A DNA stretch of 54,654 nt, taken from an uncultured Granulosicoccaceae bacterium. GTDB taxonomy: Bacteria; Pseudomonadota; Gammaproteobacteria; CALCKW01. The stretch is taken from positions 1 to 54,654 of the forward strand of contig CALAMQ010000031.1 of NCBI GenBank assembly GCA_937925815.1. The letters are read 5' to 3'. Both the position numbers and the translations under genes were made by a program. Of the stretch, positions 8,948 through 16,573 are shown one piece after another. The notes below the pieces were generated by a model. The model saw only the letters and a program-made list of their open reading frames with translations. It ran no database searches and had not been told where the DNA came from. Within the stretch, counting starts at the first letter, position 1; every line of letters begins with the position of its first letter.

Positions 8948-9826
8948 GTGACACCGGTTGGGCGCTTTGCGCCCTCACCATCCGGCCCGCTCCACGCGGG
9001 ATCCCTGCTCGCCGCACTGGCGAGCTATGTAGACACCAAAGCACGTTCCGGCCGCTGGCTGCTGCGCATAGACGACATTGACGCGACGCGCGCACGACCG
9101 GACGCGATCACGGCCATCCGCAATGCGCTAGACGCTCACGGCCTGATAAGCGACCGCGACACACTTTTCCAGTCAACTCGCTTATCTCATTATGCTGAGG
9201 CCCTCGATCAACTCTGGGCACATGGCCTTGTCTACAGCTGCGATTGTTCACGCGCCACACTGCGCCAGCGCTCGCTCGACTTAGGGCATGGCCGATACAA
9301 TGCGCATTGCGCTGACCGCCAGCTGCCCAGATGCGCAGAGCACGCCAACCGCCTGCGTGTGCCCACGCGCGAGGTTTTCTGGCGTGAAGGGAAAATCACA
9401 AAACGCGAGAATGTCGCAGAAACGACTGGCGACTTTGTTCTCAAGCGACGAGACGGCGTTTTCGCCTACCAACTGGCCATCGTTGTAGACGACGCGCTTG
9501 ACGCCGTAACCGATGTGGTGCGCGGTCAAGACTTGCAAGACAACACCGCAAGACAAGTCTATTTGCAGCAGTGTTTGGGCCTGCCGACACCCCGGTACCG
9601 CCACGTGCCATTGTTATATGGACAGGACGGTCGAAAGCTCAGTAAATCCAATGGCGCACTGCCCATTGACCCGACTACTCCCCTGCAAAACCTCGAACGC
9701 GCCTGGGCCGCGCTTGGTCAATCGCCAGCGCCAGCAGCATGCGACACGCCCACCGCGTTTTTGATATGGGCAGTGCAGCACTGGCAACCAGACGCCGCGA
9801 CAGTGTTTCTTCCCGACACGTTTTGA
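8948..9826 (+). CDS. gluQ: Glutamyl-Q tRNA(Asp) synthetase
   Basis: The product is 292 residues from a GTG at 8948. This is a truncated glutamyl-tRNA synthetase paralogue that attaches glutamate to queuosine in tRNA(Asp). The class I signature is in G-R-F-A-P-S-P-S-G-P-L-H-A-G-S, the KMSKS-type loop is K-L-S-K-S, and the zinc ligands are the C-x-C and Y-N-A-H-C of the family. The anticodon-binding domain is absent, as expected. The GTG places the protein immediately before the catalytic core; upstream codons overlap dksA. Downstream of dksA is the typical place for this gene. Confidence 0.93.
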   Translation: MTPVGRFAPSPSGPLHAGSLLAALASYVDTKARSGRWLLRIDDIDATRARPDAITAIRNALDAHGLISDRDTLFQSTRLSHYAEALDQLWAHGLVYSCDCSRATLRQRSLDLGHGRYNAHCADRQLPRCAEHANRLRVPTREVFWREGKITKRENVAETTGDFVLKRRDGVFAYQLAIVVDDALDAVTDVVRGQDLQDNTARQVYLQQCLGLPTPRYRHVPLLYGQDGRKLSKSNGALPIDPTTPLQNLERAWAALGQSPAPAACDTPTAFLIWAVQHWQPDAATVFLPDTF

Positions 9827-9886
9827 TAGTATTGGGTGAAACTATCGCGTGATGTTACGTTGAGTAACGCCAGCTGAGAGCACTAC

Positions 9887-10096
9887 GTGGACAGTAAATC
9901 GCCCGTCCCCAAACCACCACGCGCCCGCCGCGACTACATGGTGTTGGCCATTTTGCTCGGGCTGTTGCTGTTCAACTCGCCGTTCTACACCTGGTGGGTC
10001 GATGCCACACCGCCGTGGTACGTGCCATACGCGTTTTGGCTTTTGCTCATAGTGGCCATCGCTTTCAACCAGTTCGGTGCCTCTCGCGATGATTAA
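9887..10096 (+). CDS. cbrX: Small two-helix membrane protein, CbrX-like
   Basis: The product is 69 residues from a GTG with a GAGAG-type ribosome site. After a basic Pro-rich N-terminus there are two hydrophobic helices (about 18-35 and 45-62). The tail G-A-S-R-D-D overlaps the start of the sensor-kinase gene by eight bases. In Pseudomonas a comparable small ORF, CbrX, overlaps cbrA and couples its translation; assignment here is by position and shape, not by alignment. It might also be described as a small subunit of SSS-type symporters (DUF3311/DUF4212-like). Membrane location is inferred from hydropathy. Confidence 0.65.
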   Translation: MDSKSPVPKPPRARRDYMVLAILLGLLLFNSPFYTWWVDATPPWYVPYAFWLLLIVAIAFNQFGASRDD

Positions 10097-13031
10097 CGCC
10101 TGGGTGCTTTTTGGCTCTGCGCTGGGTTACCTCGCGTTGTTATTTGTCATCGCCTGGGCGGCTGACAACGGCTGGATTCCACGATGGATCATCCGCCACC
10201 CAATCACCTACACCTTGTCGCTTGGCGTCTATGCCACGTCTTGGAGCTATTACGGCAGTGTGGGCTTCGCACAGAATGACGGCATCGGGTTTCTCACCAT
10301 CTACCTCGGGCTGACCCTCGCGTTTGCAGCCACGCCCATTTTACTGCAGCCCATTCTACGTCTAGTGCGCGAGTACCAATTGTCTTCGCTTGCGGACTTG
10401 CTGGCATTTCGCTACCGCGGGCGTGTGACCGGTGTGGTGGTCACAGGGCTGATGCTGATTGGTTTAATCCCATACCTGTCATTGCAAGTGCGGGCGATCA
10501 CCCAATCAACCGATTTGTTAATCGAAGCCGAGAGTGATTACCTCGCGATTGCTTTTTGCGTCACCTTGGTTTTGTTCACTGTGTTATTTGGCGCGCGTCA
10601 CCTGACACCGCGCGAGCGCCACGCCGGTCTGGTCACGGCCATCGCCTTTGAAAGTGCGATCAAACTCATTGCCCTGATGTCCGTAGGCCTTTTTGCGTGG
10701 TTTGGCGTACTCGGTGGCAGTGATTTCGGTGCGTGGCTCGAGGCAAACCCTGAAGCATTGACCGCATTGTATGAACCGGTTTCACAGGGGTCGTGGACCA
10801 GTCTAATGGTGTTGTCTTTTTGCGCAGCATTTCTGCTGCCTAGGCAATTTCACATGATGTTCACCGAGAACGACAACCCGCGTTCTCTTGAAATTGCGTC
10901 CTTTGCATTCCCTCTCTATCTCCTGCTTTTGAATTTGCCCATCATTCCAATACTCTGGGCTGGCGAGCAACTGGTGCCAGGCACACCGGCTGACATGTAC
11001 GTGCTTGCTATCACGCAACACGCCAACAACGACTGGTTAACTGTGCTCGCCTTTGTCGGTGGCATCTCCGCTGCGAGCGCCATGATCATCGTGACAACAC
11101 TGTCACTGTCGGCAATGTGCATGACGCACTGGTTCCTACCCGCGGGCCTGAGCCGAGCCAATTTGCGTCACGACTTGCACTTGAGCATCTTGTGGGGCCG
11201 GCGCGTACTGATCGCGCTGATCATGCTGCTGACCTATGGCTTTTACCGCGTCATTGAGCTCAACTCGGGTCTGGCGCAGATGGGGTTGATCAGTTTTGTC
11301 GCTGTCGCCCAATTCCTGCCTGGCGTTCTTGCCTTGCTGTTCTGGTCTCGCGCCACGCAAGAGGGCTTTTTGCTCGGGCTGATGGGCGGTGCGATTGTCT
11401 GGTTCAGCCTGCTTATTTTACCGCTGGTGAGCCATTCCGATTTGCTCGACCAACCACTGCTGGTACAGCAACTTTTTGGTGGCGGTGAAGACATCTGGGG
11501 CAATGTGACCTTCTGGAGTTTGACAGTCAACGCCGTGTTTCTTGTGATCGGCTCGATGGTCACCCGACCCACTTTGGACGAGATAGAAGCTGCAGAGAAC
11601 TGTGTGAGTGACATTTCTCGGCCGTTGACCGGCACAGTATCAGCCTTGTCACCTGAACAGTTTGAGCGTCAGCTGATCAATGTTATGGGGCAAAAAGCCG
11701 CCCGCCGCGAAGTTGATACAGCGTTGCACGAGCTGGGTTTTCAGCCAGATGAAGCAAGGCCCGCGCAGCTGCGGCAACTGCGCGAGCGCATCGAGCGAAA
11801 TTTATCGGGACTGCTCGGCCCTGTGCTCGCACGCCTGATAGTCGATGACAGATTGCACTTGAAGCAACGCACACACGAGGCCCTGTCTGACAGCATGCGT
11901 TTTATGGAGGGCCATCTTGAGCAATCGCGAACGCAGCTGCGCGGTGCAATGCGCCAGCTAGACGATCTACGACGCTATCACCGAGACGTGTTGCGTGAGC
12001 TGCCCATTGGCGTGTGCTCACTCGATGGCCCCGGCACCATAGTGATTTGGAATTCAGCCATGGCGCGTATCACCGGTATTGAGCCCGTGCTCGCCGAGGG
12101 CCGAAGCCCAGACCACTTGCCGGCTCCCTGGGACAGTGTGTTGACCACTTTTGTCGCGGGCTCTGACACCCACCGCAATGAACGACTGGCGAACGACACT
12201 GACACATCGCGCAGTATCAACCTCCATAAATCTGCAATCGAAACCAGTGTGAATGCGCCCGAGGCGCGACGCGGTATCGTCATATTGGTGGAGGACCGCA
12301 CCGCGGTAGAAACGCTGGAAGCCGAGCTCGCCCACTCCGAACGACTCGCCTCTATTGGCCGTTTTGCTGCTGGGGTTGCGCATGAAATTGGCAACCCGCT
12401 CACGGGCATTGACAGCATCGCGCAAAACCTCGCGTTTGAGGAGTCTGCCGGCGCGATTGAGCAAGCCGGCCAAGATATCGTGGTTCAGACACGGCGAATT
12501 GGCGCCATCGTCAAATCCTTGCTCGCCTTCTCACGAGGCGAGCCCCTGTCACCGCCAGACAGAGAAGTTTTCAGTTTGCTGTCTTGTATTGAGGAAGCCT
12601 GTGCATTGGTTGCACTCGACGAGCGTGCAAGGGATCTCAGTATCCGCGTCGAGTGCCCACCCGCACTGCAACTGGCGGGCGATCAGCAGAAAATCATGCA
12701 GATGCTTGTCAACCTACTCAGCAATGCCTGCGACGCCTCGGTTCCCCAAGATGAAATTTGTATCGTCGCTGAGCAGCATGGTTCGCGAGCGTTTATTTCA
12801 GTGATCGACAACGGCTGCGGCATAGAGCCCGCACACATCAAACGCCTGTTCGAACCCTTCTTCACAACCAAACACGCGAGCCGTGGCACTGGGCTCGGCC
12901 TTCCGTTGGTGCACGCCATAGTCAAAGAGCACGGCGGCCGCGTTGCCGTACAAAGTCACTGCGACACCGGCACAACTTTTAAAGTGACGCTGCCAATCCA
13001 CTCCCAAACAATACAAGCCAGAACCGTATGA
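10089..13031 (+). CDS. cbrA: CbrA-like SLC5 transporter/sensor histidine kinase fusion
   Basis: The product is about 980 residues from the ATG at 10089. The N-terminal ~500 residues form a sodium:solute symporter (SLC5) domain with about 13 membrane helices. A linker coiled coil and a PAS-like domain (about 640-730, R-E-L-P-I-G-V-C-S-L-D) follow. The kinase H-box has His765 in G-V-A-H-E-I-G-N-P-L, the N-box is L-L-S-N-A-C-D-A-S, and the G-boxes are D-N-G-C-G-I and G-T-G-L-G-L-P. This matches the architecture of CbrA, which senses carbon/nitrogen status and, in some species, transports histidine. It overlaps cbrX and, by four bases (ATGA), the response-regulator gene. CrbS/MxtR share the architecture, but the NtrC-type partner favours CbrA. 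Confidence 0.88.
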   Translation: MINAWVLFGSALGYLALLFVIAWAADNGWIPRWIIRHPITYTLSLGVYATSWSYYGSVGFAQNDGIGFLTIYLGLTLAFAATPILLQPILRLVREYQLSSLADLLAFRYRGRVTGVVVTGLMLIGLIPYLSLQVRAITQSTDLLIEAESDYLAIAFCVTLVLFTVLFGARHLTPRERHAGLVTAIAFESAIKLIALMSVGLFAWFGVLGGSDFGAWLEANPEALTALYEPVSQGSWTSLMVLSFCAAFLLPRQFHMMFTENDNPRSLEIASFAFPLYLLLLNLPIIPILWAGEQLVPGTPADMYVLAITQHANNDWLTVLAFVGGISAASAMIIVTTLSLSAMCMTHWFLPAGLSRANLRHDLHLSILWGRRVLIALIMLLTYGFYRVIELNSGLAQMGLISFVAVAQFLPGVLALLFWSRATQEGFLLGLMGGAIVWFSLLILPLVSHSDLLDQPLLVQQLFGGGEDIWGNVTFWSLTVNAVFLVIGSMVTRPTLDEIEAAENCVSDISRPLTGTVSALSPEQFERQLINVMGQKAARREVDTALHELGFQPDEARPAQLRQLRERIERNLSGLLGPVLARLIVDDRLHLKQRTHEALSDSMRFMEGHLEQSRTQLRGAMRQLDDLRRYHRDVLRELPIGVCSLDGPGTIVIWNSAMARITGIEPVLAEGRSPDHLPAPWDSVLTTFVAGSDTHRNERLANDTDTSRSINLHKSAIETSVNAPEARRGIVILVEDRTAVETLEAELAHSERLASIGRFAAGVAHEIGNPLTGIDSIAQNLAFEESAGAIEQAGQDIVVQTRRIGAIVKSLLAFSRGEPLSPPDREVFSLLSCIEEACALVALDERARDLSIRVECPPALQLAGDQQKIMQMLVNLLSNACDASVPQDEICIVAEQHGSRAFISVIDNGCGIEPAHIKRLFEPFFTTKHASRGTGLGLPLVHAIVKEHGGRVAVQSHCDTGTTFKVTLPIHSQTIQARTV

Positions 13032-14356
13032 GCCGACTCTTGATCATCGATGATGAATCTGTCATCCGCAAAGCCTTGCGGCGTTTTTTTGAACGCTCTG
13101 GCTACGATGTCGACATCTGTGGCTCGGTCGAGGATGCCGCGACTTTACCGCTAGACAGTTTTGACATCATCATCAGTGATTTACGCCTGCCCGGTGAACC
13201 GGGTACCGCCATTTTGAAATTGGTGAACAACGTTCCCGTTATCATCATGACGAGCTATGCCAGCGTGCGCTCTGCTGTCGACGCTATCAGAGAAGGGGCA
13301 ATTGATTACATCAGCAAGCCTTTTGATCACGAAGAGTTGTTGCTTTTGGTCGAGCGCACGCTTGCAAAAGGACGTGAGAAACGCCAGCGCTCGGCCCTCG
13401 AGCACGACATAGAGCGCGACTATCCCAGCACCTCACTGATCGGTGACAGTCCGTCGATGCGCACGGCTGTGAGCCACATGGAGAAAGTGGCCCCAATTGA
13501 CATGCCGGTGCTGATCTCCGGCGAACCTGGAACCGGCAAAGAGCTCTTCGCTCGAGCGATTCACAACCGCAGCAATCGACGAGACGGCCCCTTTGTTGCG
13601 GTCAACTGCGGTACAAGCCCAGATGGCATGATCGAAGCCGAGTTGTTTGGACATGATCACGAGAGCAATGAATCGCAAGCTGAGCCCCGCAAAGGACTGG
13701 CCGAAGCCGCCAATGGCGGCACGCTCTTCCTCTCTGCAGTGGACGAGCTGACCACCGATGCGCAAGCGCGGTTGCTGCACCTGTTGCGCCACAGCGAGGT
13801 CAGGCCAATCGGTGCGAGCTACACCCGGAAAGTCGATGTGCGTGTACTCGCCTCAGCACGCACCGACCTGACAACAGCGGTGACCGAAGAGCGTTTTGAC
13901 AGCGCACTGCTCTACACATTGCGCGTGGTTGAGATCACGCTACCGCCACTGCGCGAGCGCGCTGAGGACATTGATGCGCTCTCGACGCATTTCTTGCAGC
14001 GCTCCGCCGAGCGGCTCAACCGCAGCTTTGAGGGCTTCGATCAAGACGCGCGCACGGCCTTGGCCAACTACCACTGGCCCGGCAACGTGCGCGAGCTCGC
14101 CAATGCGATTGAGCGCGCCGCGATTCTCTGCGATGGGCCGTCGGTGCCCGGCAGTCAACTCGTTCTCCAGCAGCCGCCATCTCAATTACCACCCATTGAG
14201 CTGAGCCTGGATGACTACTTCCGTCACTTCGTCGAGACTCACCAGCGCAAGCTCACCGAAACGGAGCTCGCCGCGCGTTTAGGAATCAGTCGCAAAGCAC
14301 TTTGGGAGCGTCGCCAGCGTATGGGCATACCCCGCCAGCGCGGCAACGCTGTTTAG
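13028..14356 (+). CDS. cbrB: CbrB-like NtrC-family response regulator with a degenerate AAA+ domain
   Basis: This 442-residue protein is co-translated with the kinase. The receiver domain (1-115) is intact, with D8/D9, phospho-acceptor D51 in I-I-S-D-L-R-L-P-G, Thr75 and Lys97. Its M-T-S-Y-A-S-V-R-S-A-V-D segment is very CbrB-like. The C-terminal Fis-type helix-turn-helix (about 395-435, L-G-I-S-R-K-A-L-W-E-R-R-Q-R) also matches CbrB. The AAA+ core keeps Walker A (GEPGTGKE, 165-172) but has no GAFTGA in the loop after E-L-F-G-H. Walker B reads G-G-T-L-F-L-S-A-V-D-E-L where D-E is expected after F-L. The arginine-finger segment reads F-D-S-A-L-L-Y-T-L instead of F-R-E-D-L-Y-Y-R-L. A sigma54-activating ATPase is therefore unlikely. 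Confidence 0.88.
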   Translation: MSRLLIIDDESVIRKALRRFFERSGYDVDICGSVEDAATLPLDSFDIIISDLRLPGEPGTAILKLVNNVPVIIMTSYASVRSAVDAIREGAIDYISKPFDHEELLLLVERTLAKGREKRQRSALEHDIERDYPSTSLIGDSPSMRTAVSHMEKVAPIDMPVLISGEPGTGKELFARAIHNRSNRRDGPFVAVNCGTSPDGMIEAELFGHDHESNESQAEPRKGLAEAANGGTLFLSAVDELTTDAQARLLHLLRHSEVRPIGASYTRKVDVRVLASARTDLTTAVTEERFDSALLYTLRVVEITLPPLRERAEDIDALSTHFLQRSAERLNRSFEGFDQDARTALANYHWPGNVRELANAIERAAILCDGPSVPGSQLVLQQPPSQLPPIELSLDDYFRHFVETHQRKLTETELAARLGISRKALWERRQRMGIPRQRGNAV

Positions 14357-14440
14357 TTTGGTAACACGATCGCTCGGACCAAGGCGACCTGAGCAAATCG
14401 CTGCGATCAAGCCATTGATTTCACTGCGCACAATGGCTGC

Positions 14441-14469
14441 ATGACAGAAGTCGCCGGTGCAGGAATAAT
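14441..14469 (+). promoter_or_regulatory. Putative sigma70 promoter of acs
   Basis: ATGACA (14441-14446) and AATAAT (14464-14469) are separated by 17 bases; each matches the sigma70 consensus at five of six positions. Transcription would start near 14476, leaving a ~69-base leader before the acs ATG. I see no GG-N10-GC sigma54 element in this intergenic stretch. Confidence 0.55.
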
Positions 14470-14544
14470 AGTGCTTGATACGCGGTGCCCCGCCGCACCC
14501 CGAACACGGACGCAAACACACTGTTTGCCCAACAGGAGACCAGT

Positions 14545-16488
14545 ATGTCTGAAGACATGATCTACCCGGTGCCAGCCGACTTCGGCTCTAGCGACACCCT
14601 GACTGCGGCTGACTACGAACGCATGTACCGGGCCTCTGTTGATGACCCCGCCGCGTTCTGGGCCGAGCAATGCGAAAAATTTCTGACCCTGAGCAAGCCC
14701 TGGGACACTGTTCTCGACTGGGACTACCACAAAGCGCACATTCGCTGGTTCGAGGGCGCTGAGCTCAACGTCTCTGAAAACTGCCTCGACCGACACTTGG
14801 CCACACGCGGCGACCAAACAGCCATCATCTGGGAGGGCGACAACCCAGACGACAGCCTGTCGCTGAGCTACCGTGATCTGCACGCGGCGGTGTGCCGCTT
14901 TGCCAATGGCATGAAGTCACTCGGGGTCTCACGCGGCGACCGTGTGTGCATCTATATGCCAATGATCCCCGAAGCCGCTGTGGCGATGCTCGCGTGCACG
15001 CGCATCGGCGCGGTCCACTCCATCGTCTTTGGCGGCTTCTCACCGGACGCGCTCAGAGACCGCATCCTCGACGCCGAGTGCAAGATTGTCATCACAGCCG
15101 ACGAAGGCGTGCGCGGCGGCAAGGCCGTGCCACTGAAGGCCAACGCCGACATTGCCTGCGACGGTGCCGATTGCGTTGATCATGTGGTGGTGGTCAAGCG
15201 CACCGGCGGTGACGTCGCCCACCACGCACCCCGCGATGTCTGGTACCACGAGCTGGTCGCAGACCAGAGCGACGATTGCGCTGCTGAGCGCATGGGCGCA
15301 GAGGACCCGCTGTTCATCCTCTACACCTCCGGTTCCACCGGCAAACCCAAGGGCGTTTTGCACACTACTGCGGGTTACCTGCTGCAAGCCGCCGCGACCC
15401 ACAAATACACCTTTGACTACCGCGACGGCGAGGTGTTTTGGTGCACCGCCGATGTCGGCTGGGTCACCGGTCACAGCTACATTGTCTACGGACCGCTGGC
15501 CAACGGCGCAACCACCTTGATGTTTGAAGGGGTGCCAAACTACCCAACCGTCAGCCGCTTTTGGGACGTCGTCGACAAGCACAATGTCGCGACCTTCTAC
15601 ACCGCACCCACGGCAATACGCGCGCTGATGGCGCACGGCGACGCACCGGTCGCGCAGACCTCACGCAAGAGCCTGCGCCTGCTCGGCACTGTCGGTGAGC
15701 CAATCAACCCCGAGGCCTGGGAGTGGTACCACAAGGTCGTTGGCGACAGCCGCTGCCCGATTGTCGATACGTGGTGGCAAACGGAGACTGGTGGTCACTT
15801 GATCACGCCACTGCCCGGCGCGACCGACCTCAAACCGGGTTCTGCAACGCACCCCTTCTTCGGCGTTCAGCTCGCACTCCTCGACGACCAGGGCAAGGAA
15901 CTGCCCGACACCGGAGATCAATCTGGCGTGCTTGTGGTCAAGCACCCCTGGCCCGGTCAGATGCGCAGCATCTACGGCAACCACGAACGCTTCTTTGAAA
16001 CCTACTTTCAGATGTACCCGGGATATTACTTCTCGGGCGATGGCGCGCGACGTGACGCCGACGGTTACTGGTGGATCACTGGTCGCGTTGATGACGTCAT
16101 CAACGTCTCGGGCCACCGCATGGGCACAGCTGAAATCGAGTCGGCGCTGGTATTACACGAGAGCGTCGCTGAAGCCGCTGTGGTCGGCTACCCGCACGAA
16201 ATCAAAGGACAGGGCATCTACGCTTACGTGACTTTAATGGCGGGGATCGAAGCAACGGACGAACTGCGTTCAGAGCTGGTCAAGCACGTGCGCACCGAGA
16301 TCGGACCGATAGCCACACCGGACGTGCTGCAGTGGGCGCCAGGCTTGCCAAAAACGCGGTCGGGCAAAATCATGCGCCGCATTTTGCGTAAGATTGCCCA
16401 CAATGAAATCGACAGCCTCGGCGACACCTCAACGCTCGCCGATCCAGCAGTGGTCGACGACCTGATCGCCAACCGCACGGTCAGTTAA
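14545..16488 (+). CDS. acs: Acetyl-CoA synthetase (AMP-forming)
   Basis: The product is 647 residues from an ATG preceded by AGGAGA. It activates acetate to acetyl-CoA through an acetyl-AMP intermediate. The ATP-binding P-loop motif [11 protein letters not shown] lies at about 258-268. The W-W-Q-T-E-T-G-G substrate/adenylate motif, the hinge region and the C-terminal K-T-R-S-G-K608-I-M-R-R follow. Lys608 is the residue that protein acetylation inactivates in homologues. The length is that of E. coli Acs (652). It follows cbrB by 188 bases with its own apparent promoter and is convergent with ppsA, consistent with a carbon-flux locus. Confidence 0.97.
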   Translation: MSEDMIYPVPADFGSSDTLTAADYERMYRASVDDPAAFWAEQCEKFLTLSKPWDTVLDWDYHKAHIRWFEGAELNVSENCLDRHLATRGDQTAIIWEGDNPDDSLSLSYRDLHAAVCRFANGMKSLGVSRGDRVCIYMPMIPEAAVAMLACTRIGAVHSIVFGGFSPDALRDRILDAECKIVITADEGVRGGKAVPLKANADIACDGADCVDHVVVVKRTGGDVAHHAPRDVWYHELVADQSDDCAAERMGAEDPLFILYTSGSTGKPKGVLHTTAGYLLQAAATHKYTFDYRDGEVFWCTADVGWVTGHSYIVYGPLANGATTLMFEGVPNYPTVSRFWDVVDKHNVATFYTAPTAIRALMAHGDAPVAQTSRKSLRLLGTVGEPINPEAWEWYHKVVGDSRCPIVDTWWQTETGGHLITPLPGATDLKPGSATHPFFGVQLALLDDQGKELPDTGDQSGVLVVKHPWPGQMRSIYGNHERFFETYFQMYPGYYFSGDGARRDADGYWWITGRVDDVINVSGHRMGTAEIESALVLHESVAEAAVVGYPHEIKGQGIYAYVTLMAGIEATDELRSELVKHVRTEIGPIATPDVLQWAPGLPKTRSGKIMRRILRKIAHNEIDSLGDTSTLADPAVVDDLIANRTVS

Positions 16489-16503
16489 ACGAAGCTGCAA
16501 TGC

Positions 16504-16534
16504 AAAAAGCCCGGCTATTCGCCGGGCTTTTTTT
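16504..16534. terminator. Bidirectional rho-independent terminator between acs and ppsA
   Basis: A perfect 12-bp stem (AAAAAGCCCGGC / GCCGGGCTTTTT) with loop TATTC is flanked by A- and T-runs, so it can stop transcription from both convergent genes. Confidence 0.92.
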
Positions 16535-16573
16535 GATCGCGTCACCGCACGCCTACAAGTCAAGCACGGTTCA

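Noticed and set aside
14357-14475. A CrcZ/CrcY-type small RNA downstream of the cbrB-like gene
   Set aside because: Only one short A-rich motif (AATAATA) is present and it coincides with the acs -10. No multi-motif pattern, sigma54 promoter or terminator is seen.
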